Assembly (NCBI GenBank): GCA_963853835.1
Contig: OY970824.1
Span: 67,102,884 to 67,166,883 of the forward strand
Origin: Calendula officinalis
Taxonomy: Eukaryota; Streptophyta; Magnoliopsida; Asterales; Asteraceae
Reading direction: 5' to 3'
DNA: 64,000 nt
Part shown: positions 49,471 through 61,957 of the stretch, piece by piece
Layout: every line of letters begins with the position of its first letter
How positions within the stretch are numbered: the stretch's first letter is position 1
Notes under the pieces: generated by a model
Database searches by the model: none
Told to the model about the DNA's origin: nothing
What the model saw: only the letters and a program-made list of their open reading frames with translations
Program-made: the position numbers and the translations under genes

Positions 49471-49480
49471 TTATTTATAG
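49471..49480 (-). promoter_or_regulatory. TATA box of the intact ABCB gene
   Basis: CTATAAATAA on the minus strand, 86 bp before the start codon at 49385. Confidence 0.5.
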
Positions 49481-49504
49481 TAGTGATTTTTACACCACAA
49501 TTTA

Positions 49505-49690
49505 GGGGCGAGCAGAAAAACTGAAATCCCGAATCAAAACCGAAAAAATAAAAATAAAACCGCAAAAAAAAAAACTCGAACCATTTGATAAACCGATATG
49601 AGTGGTTTTGATTTTTTGGGAAAACCGAGTGTTTGGGAGGTTTTTCGGTGCATATGAAAACCGAACCAAAATTCCGTCACATCCCGCCAT
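49505..49690. repeat. Partial hAT-type MITE (GAACC-rich)
   Basis: TAGGGGCGAGCAG start followed by AAACCGA-type repeats, as in 40728-41026; no matching right end or duplication. Lies just upstream of the TATA box of the intact ABCB gene. Confidence 0.5.
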
Positions 49691-51427
49691 TATAGATCTT
49701 TAAAATTTTGTACTGATATTTTAGTTAAAAACCGTCTCAAATCCCCTTATACTCACCCTTACCACAATTTTTATTGCGAGTACCATAATTATTGTTGTAT
49801 TATATAATTGTACAGTTAGATATAAAATTTAAAATATGTGATGTATGAGCTGAAAATTATTATGATGTAGAAATTTATTATTTACGCAGGGAAATCGCCA
49901 AATTAAACACCATTTCTTGCACCAAAAAGCAAGATTGCCCCGTAAGGTCTCTACATGTGGTCATGACACCTAGGCGAAACTTTTTGAAATGTCTCGACCC
50001 ACACGAGTATCAATCAGATTGCGACATGTGTCCAATATAGTCAATCAGTCAAACCTTTTTTTCTATTTTTGTTTGACAATTGACTACTTCTTCTTAAAAT
50101 GTTCAAAATGGTTAAAAGAATGCTGAAAAAGGAGGGTGATTTGATTATTTTCCCTTATTTGTATGCATCGAATGTATTAAAGAACAGAATATTAGGACCG
50201 CATGTGAAGGATTGTATGATAACTAAGGTTTCATGAACTGAAATTTTCAGTGAGTAAACAAATTCTATTTTATTTCTTTTTTTTTTTTTCTTTCTAGAAA
50301 TCATTACTTTATTTTTATTTACTTATAATTATTATTTTTGAAACACTAAAAAAGGAACTCAAACAAATTGAACTTCAACCATTAATTCTGAAACAGCCAC
50401 GTTAATAGAACTTTATTACGGAGTATTGATTTACTTGTAATTAGTCATTAATATTTATAAGTTTGTAACAGATCCCCTGTAAATCAATCTTTGTTCAGTG
50501 AATGTATGGAAGTTATATATTTTCCCACGAATTAATTTAAGGTTGACGATTTAGACACGCATTAGTACTATCTGGACTATTTTATAATAACAAAAATGAA
50601 TTATAAATTAGTAATTATAACCAGTTTATTTAAATTAAATTAAAAATTAATAATATATTTAAATTATAAATTAAGGATATAACAAATTATAAATAAGTAA
50701 ATTAAAAAGTTACTTAAAAAGATTCAAATTTAAAATATTAATAATTAAATAATATAATTAAATTTAAATAATATAATTAAATTAATAATAAAAGATCTAA
50801 ATTATTTTGTACTTTTTATATTAAGAATGTTTATATGGTAAAGATGGGTATATAAATTGTAGCACCCTTAATTTATTATTATTCTGAATATAACGAAAAT
50901 TCATGTGAAGTGTTTGAATATTTATTTTGACCACAATTTATTTATTTAACCTTCTAAATACTCCAAAACTCCAAAAGCCCCTAACAAATTTCCAATTTGA
51001 CCAACTTTTAGAAAGGTATCCGCATAATACGATGACAGATACCTTGTAATTATATTATGCAGTGATCAATTAGTGGATGGTGGTGATGGTAGTGGTGGCC
51101 GCAGATGGTGGGTGTTGGGTGATAGTGGTGATAGTAATTTCAATGTTTTAAACTTTAAGGGATTAATAAATATAATTATAGTAACGTGGTAAATATATAG
51201 TCTTGTAGCCTAGTTGGTTATGACATTCTGTCAGTAACACAAAGGTCGCACGTTCAAGTGATACATGATGCATACTTTTTATAAATATAAATATATTAAA
51301 AATAAAAATGTATTAGCTGAAAATTAATTTTTATTAATTTAAGAATATCTCAAATATGTAAAGAATTTATATAGTTGAATGAACTTAATATAAACCCTTA
51401 GATAAGAAAAGAAGTAATAATTTTGTT
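49691..51427. other. AT-rich spacer between ABCB genes
   Basis: Very AT-rich, with low-complexity AAATTA stretches (50630-50800). No gene. The tRNA-like segment at 51196-51262 is listed separately. Confidence 0.6.
51196..51262 (+). repeat. tRNA-like (SINE-type) segment
   Basis: A-box-like TAGCCTAGTTGG (51206-51217) and B-box-like GCACGTTCAAGTG (51248-51260) at tRNA spacing; no acceptor stem. Likely a SINE head or tRNA relic. Confidence 0.45.
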
Positions 51428-51785
51428 GAACAGCAAGAAGTGATAATTAAATACTAGTAATTCCTAAGCTTTAATGCCTCAAAACTCTCCTTTAGTTTTA
51501 CGACTTAGTAGCCACTTCTTTTGAAAAAATTTGTTAAAAGTATTAAGATTTTCATCTATTTAAAGATTTAATTTTTTTTGCAATGTAAGCGTGTTATAGT
51601 TTTTTTTTGAACAGCAAGAAGTAATAATTAAATACTAGTAATTCCTAAGCTTTAATGCCCCCAAAACTCCCCTTTAATTTTACGACTTAGTAGACACTTC
51701 TTTTGAAAAAACTTGTTAAAAGTATGAAGATTTTCATCTATTTAAAGAGTTGATATTTTTATGCAATGCAAGGTGATGAATAGTG
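51428..51785. repeat. Tandem duplication, about 181 bp unit
   Basis: Two copies start GAACAGCAAGAAGT at 51428 and 51609, and share AATACTAGTAATTCCTAAGC and TTACGACTTAGTAG, diverged by a few percent. Confidence 0.9.
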
Positions 51786-51959
51786 ACATATATCTAGTCA
51801 TCAAGTATTTTTATGTAAACAACATAAACAGAGTATCATCAACATCCGTAATAGAAACAGAATCTGAAGACTCATATATGTTCTCATCTCTAGTTTTTAA
51901 CAAAAGCATTCATTCATTGATCATGTCAACCTTTCGTGTGTTGGTGCTAATGATAATAT

Positions 51960-52170
51960 GTTTGGATTATAACATTTTTGGATCATAATACTTTTAAATC
52001 ATTGATTATAATAACTTCGGATCATAATAAATTAGATTATAATAAACTTAGATCATAACAGTTTTTTATCATAATATTTTTTTATAATAAGTTTAGGTCA
52101 TTATATTTTTTAATTATAATACTTTTGGTTCATAATATGTTAAATCATGACACTTTTTTTTTTTCAGATT
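51960..52170. repeat. Degenerate GGATCATAATA tandem array
   Basis: About ten imperfect units of (G)GATCATAATA(N)n, roughly 16-25 bp apart. Nothing coding. Confidence 0.6.
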
Positions 52171-53090
52171 TTCATGATTATACTCATTTAGTAAATAATT
52201 TAATTCTAACAATTTTGACATTTTTTGAACTTTTTGTTTGTAAAGAAAAAAAATAAAGTTATGACCGAAAAACAAAGAGGAGACATGAATTTATTTCCAT
52301 ATATGAGTCAACATTTGACTCATCATTTTGAGGCTTTTTAATTGGTTGCAGAGGACATGTCAGCATTATCCAGTATTCATGCAAATTTCTAGTCCTTGCC
52401 CCACATATAGATGAGAGATGTGTTAAAATCAAAGGATTAGATTATGAAAAAGAATTTGTAATTTCATATGTCAATAATTTTATGGATAAAATCATAAAAT
52501 ATGAAAGATTTAGTAAACTACAATTCAATTTGTCTTAAAATAAATAGATGTAAGAGTGGTGCTAGGATCCCTTCACTTTGTTCCTTCCATTGGCACCATG
52601 TTTTCAGTTCCTCACTTCGGTTGGATGCTTTAGATATCGATGAGATTGGGGAAGAAATCTAATATATTTTAATAGGATATTGATATTTTGTGTATGTAAA
52701 TTTTATAATGATAAGATACAAAAACTAAAGATAATGTATATTAATGTGTCTTGACGCGGGTATAACAAAAACTGAAGATGAGTTTTACACCATTTTAAAG
52801 CTAGTAGTTCAATACACCCATAAATTAATTATCATTTTGTTAATTTTACCCTGACAATTGATCATTAGCACCAACCTTTCAACCTCGACTATATTATTCG
52901 ATAATTTGTAATCAACGTACTTACTCATTACAAATATATCCATTATTTCAGAATTGTTTATGTTATGATAATCAACTTTTTTTACAAACCTTCCTAGTAT
53001 ATAACATCCTTACACGTCTAGAAACGCGTAAAAACTACATCTAAAAATCATTTTACTTGCTATGTAAAACCCAAAGCTGTCCACCGAAGT
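52171..53090. other. Spacer downstream of the third ABCB gene
   Basis: AT-rich, no gene or clear element. The last part should contain the 3' UTR of the gene at 53091. Confidence 0.5.
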
Positions 53091-56000
53091 TTAGTCGATT
53101 GCCGGTTGAGTAGAACTAGGTTTCTGAAAACTAACCAATGAGTAGTAAGCTCCGGCCGGCCCTTCAGCTAGCAACGAACCATGGTTTCCTTTCTCGACCA
53201 CCTTCCCTTTCTCCAAAACCACAATCGTGTCACAATTCTGTATGGTACTCAACCGATGAGCCACCACCACACTTGTCCGCCCAACCATCATATCCTTAAG
53301 CGCGTCTTGTACTACCTTTTCTGACTGACTGTCGACTGCACTTGTGGCTTCGTCTAGTAATAAAACTGTTGGATTTTTCAGTATGGCACGGGCTATAGCA
53401 ATGCGTTGTTTTTGTCCTCCCGAAAGTTGCACCCCTCGATCACCGCACCATGTATTATATCCGTCTTCCAAAACCGTTATAAAATCATGAGCATTGGCTG
53501 CTTTTGCAGCCTCGATGATCTCGGATTCCCTACCTTCTTCAGAAGCACCGTAAATGATGTTTTCTCGTATAGTGGTAGCAAACAACACGGGTTCTTGGCT
53601 CACGAGTGAAATGTATTTCCTAAGAGTCCTCAGATTGTATGACCTTATATCTCGTCCGTCGATTTTCACAACGCCTTTTATTGGGTCGTAAAAACGCTCG
53701 ATTAACCCGATCATGGTTGATTTCCACCCGCTTTGTCCAACCAATGCAGTTGATTTCCCGGCTACAATTTCGATGGAGAAATCTTTGAAGACCATGACAT
53801 CAGGGCGAGCAGGGTATGCAAAGTCCACATTGCATATCTCTAGATGGCCCGTAATGGTCTCGGGCTTATTGCCACTGGGGTCTTCAGGGTCTATCAAGGA
53901 GCAACGGTCCAATACCGCGAAAACCGACTGCACCGCATCATACCCTTTGGCTAGATCATTTGTCATGGTCCCGGCTTCTGCTATGACCGCCCCGGTGGTT
54001 ACCAACATTATAAACGTCTGAAACAGAGCTTTTGGCCCAAGATGACCATCTCTAACCAATTTCCCACCATACCAAAAGTCTAGAGCCCAAGAACACGCCA
54101 TAATACTTTGAGAAAACCCGAGCCCAAATCCAGCATACCAAGCTTGCTTGATGCTCTCACGGATTGGCGCTTTTTGCGTCTCTTGGAGCATTTTGAGGAT
54201 TCGTGTTTGAGATGAAAAGGCGGTGACTGTACGTAGATTTGAGACGGATTCAGCTGCAAGCTTGCTACTTTCATCTTGTGATTTCATGGCTTTTTGTAAC
54301 ATGTTCTTTAACAAAACTCGTTTGAAATAGTAACACATGATTATAATCGGTTGAGCCGCAATCATAACCAGTGCAAGTCTCCAAGCGATTACCAATCCCA
54401 TAGTGCAAGCAATCGTAACAGCAGAAAATGTTTGAATTAGAAGAGCACTTCGATCACCTACCAATGATCGCACCTGCAAAATCAAATCATCGTTACTACA
54501 TTCTTAAAGGTTAAAACCAAATAAACATAATATACATACCACATTGGCGTCTTTAGCGAGCCTGGAACAAATTGCTCCACTAGAATTTTCATCCTGATCA
54601 AACCACCCAATTTCAAAGGTGAGTATCTTTGACAACATCTTCTCTCTAACTCTCTTTGTTAAGTGCTCACCCATGGCTGCAAAATTATAATGTTGTAGGA
54701 TGTTGACCAACATTGAAAAAACTGCCAAAGCAACGAAACACAGTGCATAAATCATCGTCCTACGCTTGATCTCATCACGATCCGCCAAGAAATACACCGA
54801 AATCATCGATCCCAATGCAAAAGCATAAAGTGGTTGGATCGCACCAAATAAAACCGCGCCAATACTCCCTAACAACGCCTCCTTCCATTCGGGAATATTC
54901 ATTGCTAAAAGCCTCTGAAAAGACGGCACCGGGAATTCTTGCAATGTAACATTCTCGGACCCACCACGGTTGACCGAGCTTGACCGGCTGACCATTGACT
55001 GCTGACGGCTACTTGTATTGGCCGATGATGGTCCAGGTGGGTGAGCACCCATGGGTGCATCGTTTTGCTTTGTTTCTTGTAGGCGAACGAGTGATGTGTA
55101 GAAACCGTGTTCAAGCTGAATGAGGTCATCGTGGGACCCGGACTCGACCACCTGACCACCCTGGACCACCACTATCATGTCTGCATTTCTGATTGTAGAA
55201 AGGCGGTGAGCTATGACGATGGTGGTTCGACCAATAGATGCATGGTCAAGTGCTTCCTGAACGACCCGTTCTGATTCTGTGTCGAGTGCACTTGTTGCTT
55301 CATCCAAAAGAAGGATACGAGGTGACTTGATTATTGCACGAGCAATTGCGATTCTTTGTTTTTGCCCACCCGACATTTGAACTCCTCTTTCACCAACCTA
55401 TTATTTACAACAAATTTAATCACAAGTTAAATTAAATAATTAAAAGTTCTCGCAGTTTTTGTACATATGAAATATAACCGGGAAAATGAAAGAAAAATTA
55501 AAAATAAACTTTCTGGATGTGTCATGTTACTGGTAGACATATCTGAAACCAGATAAAACATGCTGGCTTATTATTTAAAGCTTCCACGAGGCCAGAAATA
55601 TTCTTTTGTTTATTATTCTGTATGTGTCTCCAAGTCTTCACTAAGCAATCAGGTGTTTGTAAGGGAAGTTTCATGTTTGGGAGGTCGATTTTATTTTAAA
55701 TTGTATAATACATATTTGAATAATGCTCTTAATAATTTTATATTCTCCATATAATTTATATAAGATTCCCTGTATCACATACCCTAGAGTTGACAATTGA
55801 GAAAGATAGGCGTCATATTTCTCAAATAAAGTGTAAGGTATACAAAATTAATTTAAATATAATTATATCTGACACACAGCCCATGTTTCTTTTTTCATAA
55901 ATTTGACGACATCTTTCAACAAAAGGCTCAACAGATATGATCATGAATATAATTTAACTTTGTACTTGATTATACTTATCTTATTGGGACTCTAATAATT

Positions 56001-58283
56001 TTCATAAAAAATTACCAAAAAAAAGTCGCGTGAGGTTTGGCATAGGGTGGAGAACGTGTCGTGGCTTGCAAAACCTTTACCCCTCCCTCTAAATGACTAA
56101 AATTCAAGCTTTTTATGTAAAAGCTGTTCAATTTATGTAATAATTTAAGCGTTCACAACTCATCTTTTATTTAATAAAAGGATATTCCTCTTTATGGGCT
56201 CATCCGGGGTGGCTGAAGTTTGCTTGTGATGTACGTGTTGTCGTGACCCACCTTAATCTGGCCATCTGATAAATGTTTACCCACTGAAACCCGTAATTTC
56301 TACGAGATCATTAATTTCAGACGCCCTTAGACCATTATCAAATAGTTTCACAGCTACTTGAAAAATTGATTATTACTTTAATCATACATTTTTCTATTTA
56401 CAAAATTAATATTTTATGGACATAAAAAGATGATGACTTGTCAGCTACAACTTGCTTTCAAGTATACTAAAACTTACCTATTTTAACATGTGACTCAAGT
56501 AATTTAACTTGCAACCTAATCCATTTCCACAAATCCTTAACCGAGCCCATTTTAACAATACTTAAAGATGTACCTAATCTAAAAATGAAACTTTTATCCT
56601 CTCTTTGCTAGTATATGCAAATTACCAAATTAGTGCTCCAAATGATATTTATTATTTGTGGGTGAAAGATGAAGAAAACCTGAGTGCCATAGGCGTGAGG
56701 CAACTGAGAGATGAAGTTATGAGCATTTGAAGCTTTTGCAGCTTCAATCACTTCGTCCATGGTTGCATCTTCCTTCCCGAAAAGTATATTCTCTTTTATG
56801 GTGGTCGCAAATAGAGCAGGTTCTTGACTCACCAAACCCATTTGTGACCTCAACCACTTTAGTTGAAGCTTATCAATCCTCACCCCATCTACACAAATCT
56901 CTCCACTTTCAGGATCATAAAACCTTTGCAATAATGCAATCACCGTCGATTTACCAGACCCACTGCCGCCCACCAACGCAACCGTCTTCCCTGCCGGAAC
57001 TTTTAAATTAAAGTTTTTAAATATCACAGATTCGGGTCTCGATGGATAAGCAAAATTTATGTTCTTAAATTCGACTTCTCCTAAGACTTGTTGTAATATC
57101 TCGCCTTCCATGTTGTCTGAATCGATTTCAGGAACTCTTTTTATTATTTTCCTTATACGTTCACTAGCAGCCATTGCATCAGAAAAGTACTTCATGTTGG
57201 ACAATCCAGCTCCCAATTGTCTGACGTCATCAAAATTACTAAAAAGTTAACTACACACAAAGTTTAATACTATTTTTTGTAAATTTTAGTAATTAACATA
57301 AACCATTATTATTTATTAATCAAACACGTGAAAAAACAAAACTTACAGTCCACCAACGGCAATGGAAACACCAACAGCAAACACAGTTCCTCCACGAGCT
57401 CCATGGTACATCACCAACCGACTACCGTACCATGCCGTGAAAGACCAGACTGCAAAAACGATACCATTGCTACCAACCGCCAGCCCTTTAGCCAACCCCT
57501 GCTTTAAACCTAACTTCAGAGTACCCTGAAGAGCAGCAGAGTACTCTGTTAAGGTCTTCTTTTCACCCACAAAGGAATAGACTGTCCTTATGGAAGCAAT
57601 CGCCTGTTCTGCCACCATACCGGATTTATCATACTCCTCCCTCGTCTTTCTTGATAAGCTCATCAGAACTCTTCCGTATATCATACCAGGAATAACTAAA
57701 AGTATGATAAATGGAAGCCCCACAATTGCTAGCCTCCATAGTAATACAAATGCCACAATATACGCCCCAATAAAAAAGGACATATTCATCACAAACATCG
57801 GCACCTAATGTTTCCAGAAAAAATTATAATTAAAACTATAAGTCAAGAAAAGTCATGGATGTACCTTTTCACTTATGAGTTCTTGAATAAGGAGGCTATC
57901 ACTTGAAATGCTAGTAATGATCTCGGATGTGCTTGTAACGTTTAAGTCGAAATAAGCCACTTCTTGCCTTAAAACTGCTTTCAAATAATTTAACCTCAAT
58001 CTTGATGCCTGTCTCTCTGCAGTTCTTGACCAACAATACCCCTCTGCCACAAAAGTCGTTTATTTTCTAGATTAATGCGCCGGTGTTTGAGATTGCTTAT
58101 TGAAAATGGATTATGCGTTTTGAAAAATACATAATTAGCAATTACACAACGTGGTTATGCTTGGATATGATTATGTTATTTAAAATTACAAAAAGAGTTA
58201 ATCAGTTATAAAAAAAGGTGTTTGGATTATGCGTTTTCAAAACGCAATAACCACCTCACCACCTGCTTTGATGCCCAAAACGC

Positions 58284-58315
<32 letters not shown>

Positions 58316-58851
58316 ACAGACATTTTGCCATATAATCATTTTAGATTATTTGCATTTTCAAAATGTAATTCCAAGTCCCAATGATTTACGGATATTTCTT
58401 ATAAAGACACAAATATCCCAAGGATTCTATCTTTCTAACAAAAAATGACAACAGAATTACAATCTAAACACAAACCCACCAAGAAAACATGCAACCCATA
58501 TCCCAATAGCTAAGTAACAAAGATTCACGGCCATCTGTAAAGAAAGTAAACCCCAATTAGATTTCTTGACCACAATCAATATAATTAAACTTTAATTATT
58601 ATTTATGTAACATTGACCTGGTTAATCGTCTTAGTGAAGTCGTGAATGGATAAAGAAGAAGAGTAGTCTCCAACACTGTTCATAATTTTGCTGGTGATAA
58701 GTAACATTGTGGGCATTGAAATTCCATCGCCAACAGAACCTAAAAACCCAAGACCCATCAGAAACATGTCGGCACCTTCAGCGTGCATGAAAATTGACCG
58801 GAATGATCCTTCGTTGACCTTCCTGTTTGTCTCTTTGCTCTGTTTACTCAT
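53091..58851 (-). CDS. ABCB-type full ABC transporter with damaged NBD2 Walker A, 7 exons
   Basis: Exons: 58618-58851, 58480-58534, 57865-58043, 57347-57804, 56680-57220, 54540-55397, 53091-54473. The join gives 1,235 residues (MSKQSKETNRKVNEGSFRSIF...) in TMD-NBD-TMD-NBD order, the same architecture as its neighbour. NBD1 has GGSGSGKST (about residue 390), MSGGQKQR and LLLDEATSALD. In NBD2 the Walker A reads GQSGWKST (about residue 1022, near 53727-53735) where family members have GQSGSGKST: an in-frame 3-base loss removes one residue and turns the invariant Gly into Trp. The other NBD2 motifs (LSGGQKQR, LLLDEATSAVD, VVAHRLST) are kept. The frame is open throughout, so a protein is likely made, but its second ATP site may be weak. 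Substrate unknown. Confidence 0.93.
55398..56679. other. ABCB intron 5
   Basis: A 1.3 kb AT-rich intron of the copy at 53091. A lone AGTTCTCGCAG at 55446 recalls the subterminal motif of the element at 17676, too short to call. Nothing else seen. Confidence 0.5.
58078..58390. mobile_element. MITE-like repeat in ABCB intron 2
   Basis: GGTGTTTGAGATTGC start with internal GGATTATGCGTTTTCAAAACGC palindromes. Shares GCGTTTT, AATAATC and 'TGATGCCCAAAACGCAAA' style blocks with 61190-61560, so the same family. A/G-rich run at 58287-58310. Termini approximate. Confidence 0.55.
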
Positions 58852-59173
58852 ATTAACTCAACAAAGAACTCTGTGAAGGAGCTAGCACATGGATACATGA
58901 CAAATTTATCCTAGTTTAATGTAAGTGAGAGGGTTAAGTGTATATATATATTTATTAAAAAACGATAAATATGTTACCGATGCTGGCCAAGGGTTGAATG
59001 ATAAATAAGCAATTGGTTGTTTTTACTTAATAAATCCAGGTTGTGCTAATCAAGTAATGACTACAGCTAATCACTAATAAAATAACCAAGTCCTTTGTTT
59101 TATCTTAATTCAATCTTCTTTTCTTGTTTAATACGAGATTGCAAATATAATTACTTAATGTAGCAGTTAGGTA
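58852..59173. promoter_or_regulatory. Upstream region of the third ABCB gene
   Basis: A TATA-like run (TATATATATA, 58941-58952) lies about 90-100 bp before the start codon at 58851. Nothing else seen. Confidence 0.35.
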
Positions 59174-59811
59174 CAGGGGAGGACCTAGTATGGTGCACGG
59201 GCAACCCCTTAAAATTTTCGGATTAATGTTAATTTTTTTCTTTTTAATGTAGGTGACACCCCCTAAGAAAAAAATTCAACGAATATCCTTATGTATTAGA
59301 AAAAATATAATATATGTTCTATTTAAATATTTGTTAAAAAGATGGATTAAGAAAAATATAATTAAAGTCCAATAAAAATTAAATAAAGCTCATTACTCAT
59401 TATTTATTAAGTTTGTATTATTTACTGATTCTGAAACAGGAAAATTTCGTTCTTTCCATTATCTATATATAGGTTATTAAAGTTGGTATTGGTTTTGCTG
59501 GTTTTAACTGCAACAACTGAAATATGCTTCTGCAGAGAAGCTTCTAAAGACCGATTTGAGCATTAAAATGGGTGATTATTTTTTGAATCAAGCGTTGATT
59601 TGTGCAAAAAGCCCTTTTAGATGTTACAATTGAAAGTGTAATCAATTGTTTTCAGAAAATGAAAGAACGAAGAGATTAACTTTATAATGTAATTTATAAA
59701 TGTTTTCTGACATATGTAATGAAATTATACTTTCCAAAAAAATTTGTTTTTTTATATAATATAAATAAAAAATTGTGCAACCCCTCAAACTTTTTTCTGG
59801 GTCCGCCACTG
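59174..59811. mobile_element. Non-autonomous hAT element with perfect 8 bp duplication
   Basis: 638 bp. Ends CAGGGGAGGACCTAG and CTGGGTCCGCCACTG are imperfect inverted repeats. GTTAGGTA flanks both sides (59166-59173, 59812-59819). No transposase frame. Confidence 0.93.
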
Positions 59812-60213
59812 GTTAGGTAACGTAAAAATATAACTTAAACTTATATATTTGTCAAACGTCACGTACTTCCTTGTAAGATTACGCAGGAAATGCTTTCCTA
59901 ACGAATTTCTTTTGTGGTAGAAACTAGAATATACAATTAAATGACATAAACCTACATAATTGCCATAGTTGAGCGTCCATATGAGGCAAATCCCTGACCC
60001 TAATATTAAGCAGATACAAACACAGGCTGTTTCTAACTTATGCTACCTACTTGGAAGAACAAAAAAAAAAAAAATTTGACAAAATAAAGTTAACGTTTAG
60101 TAAAAATCATCAAAATACATGGCGAAGATGAAAACTGGAAGTATAAATCATTAATAAAACATAATTTGACTTCAAAAGCTCGTAAATCTAATCAAAAGTA
60201 TAAAGATCAATAC

Positions 60214-60562
60214 CTTAAAATCAATCATTTGTTTGAATCGAAGAAGCAACCGAAGCGCCTCATACGTAGATCGTGATGAAAACGAAGAGCTTTACGCTCC
60301 GACGCCATTGTTCGAGCAGCTGCTTCTTTCGCTGTGTTCAGTATGATCTCCGCGTAAGCCTTCTTCAACGCTTCCATTTTCTAATCAAACGGCACGAAAA
60401 ACACAATTCAAATTGTATTGGCAACTCTCAAATTACACACAGAGAAATTGTGATAGATGTATACAGAATTGCAGTCGCAATTGCAATTGCGAAAGTGTGT
60501 GCATTGAATAACAGTAATTAACATTTGTGAGAAGGAGAGATTACTTCTGCTTGATCTTCCAT
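60214..60562 (-). pseudogene. 5' fragment of a plant coiled-coil protein gene, frameshifted
   Basis: Exon 1 (60545-60562) encodes MEDQAE before a GTAATC donor. Exon 2 (60214-60380) encodes KMEALKKAYAEIILNTAKEAAARTMASERKALRFHHDL. The next conserved block, EALRLLLRFKQMID, is in another frame because some bases are missing near 60255-60265. As read, translation stops at 60225 after 57 residues. Plant proteins beginning MEDxAE-MEALK-AYAEIILNTAKEAAARxMxSERKA-RFQ, followed by a long coiled coil, are known to me but of unknown function. Further exons are absent, so this is probably a truncated copy. It keeps GT-AG introns, so it was copied as DNA. If an unrecognised intron removes the frameshift it could be a small gene. 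Confidence 0.6.
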
Positions 60563-60738
60563 TGAAAGAGAGCGCAAAATGAGGTGGAAAGTGAAAGGGG
60601 CAAAGGGGAGGGAAAATTGGGGTTCTTCGATAACAAGACTATTTTCGTCTAACTGAAACGTTGTCGTTTGTGTTTTCAACTGTATACAAATTTGCGTTCA
60701 AACCCTCCAACTATTTTAATTTTAGTATTGTATTCTTT

Positions 60739-61163
60739 AAGGGCTATCAAATCGTACTATCGTTTCGTGTTTTTGGGTAACACGACACGACACGAATTTG
60801 TTCAACAATCAACACGAAAACAATACGACACAAAGTCGTATTTTATTTTGCTAACACGAACACGACACGATTAAAAAACGATAAACACAACAACACGAGA
60901 TAAATAACAAATATATCAAATTTCTTACATACTACATGCTAAAAACATGACAATCACGATAAATGTATAACATAAATTTCTAAATGTTCCCAAAATAATA
61001 ACTATCGTGTCAATTTCGTGTTAATCTCTGAACACGAACACGACACGACACGACTTCGTGTTTGTTTAACACGACACGAACACGAATTCAAATTTCGACT
61101 TCATCCCAATTTCATTTCGTTTCGTGTATTTTGGTCTTGTCATGCCAGGTTTTGACAGCCCTA
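60739..61163. mobile_element. hAT-like MITE rich in ACACGACACG
   Basis: Ends AAGGGCTATCAAATCG and TTTTGACAGCCCTA are inverted repeats. Subterminal regions carry many ACGACACGA units on one strand and TCGTGT on the other. No 8 bp duplication found. Confidence 0.65.
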
Positions 61164-61189
61164 TCCCATTGCCATAACATTTAAAGGGT

Positions 61190-61560
61190 GTTAGGATTGC
61201 GTTTTGTATCATATTATTTATTTAACGCGTTTTGAAAAAACGTAAATAATCTAAAATATACGTTTAGTAAAATGTCTAAAATAATTAATTATTTGCGCTT
61301 TGGGCATCCAAAATGAAGTTTTGGAAAAACATATGATGAGATATTTATTGTGTTTTAAAAAACTAATTATTTACATTTTACCTATTAACCAAACAAATAA
61401 TCGGTTTCTAAATACTAAAAAATTGATTATCTGATTATTACGATTTCAAACAACATAATCAAATTCAAACACTATTTTTCATAATCACGTTTTATAACTA
61501 TCTGATTATGCATTTTCAAAAGGCATAAATTTTTAATAAGTAATCCCAAACACCCCTAAG
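61190..61560. mobile_element. MITE of the GGTGTTTGG family
   Basis: Left AGGGTGTTAGGATTGCG and right AATCCCAAACACCCC ends are inverted; TAA may flank both sides. Same family as 58078-58390. Lies between the pseudogene fragment and the prolyl hydroxylase. Confidence 0.6.
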
Positions 61561-61957
61561 TTTCAAATAAATCATTCTTTTTTACAATCTATGATTACCG
61601 TGTACAATTTTGTAGACTAGTTACAAACCTTCAAGTCACATAGCTAGTTGCATCATGCATGACTAGTTTTATGATCATTGATGTTAAGAGCAAATCTATA
61701 ACTATCATCAGGGTTTATCATTATTTGTTATTAATGAAAGAAACAAAGAAAAAAACGAATGAGTTAATACATATGTTCACATTATATTTTTCAGAAGAAA
61801 AAATCAGCGATCTTCGAGTTTCGAGTTTTGCTGCACGAATCAGAGTTTAAATTCTGGTCTTGAACAGAAACATATAATTCATAGCAAAGTGGACTGAAAT
61901 CAAATGAAATGACTACTGTAAACAAGTATCCCAAAAACCATCATCAAATTAACAGAT
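61561..61957. other. Spacer and likely prolyl hydroxylase 3' UTR
   Basis: No gene. The right end of this stretch should include the 3' UTR of the gene ending at 61958. Confidence 0.45.

Noticed and set aside
60273..60521. 82-codon frame on the plus strand
   Set aside because: Antisense of the conserved coiled-coil gene fragment, whose plus-frame product has no family signal.
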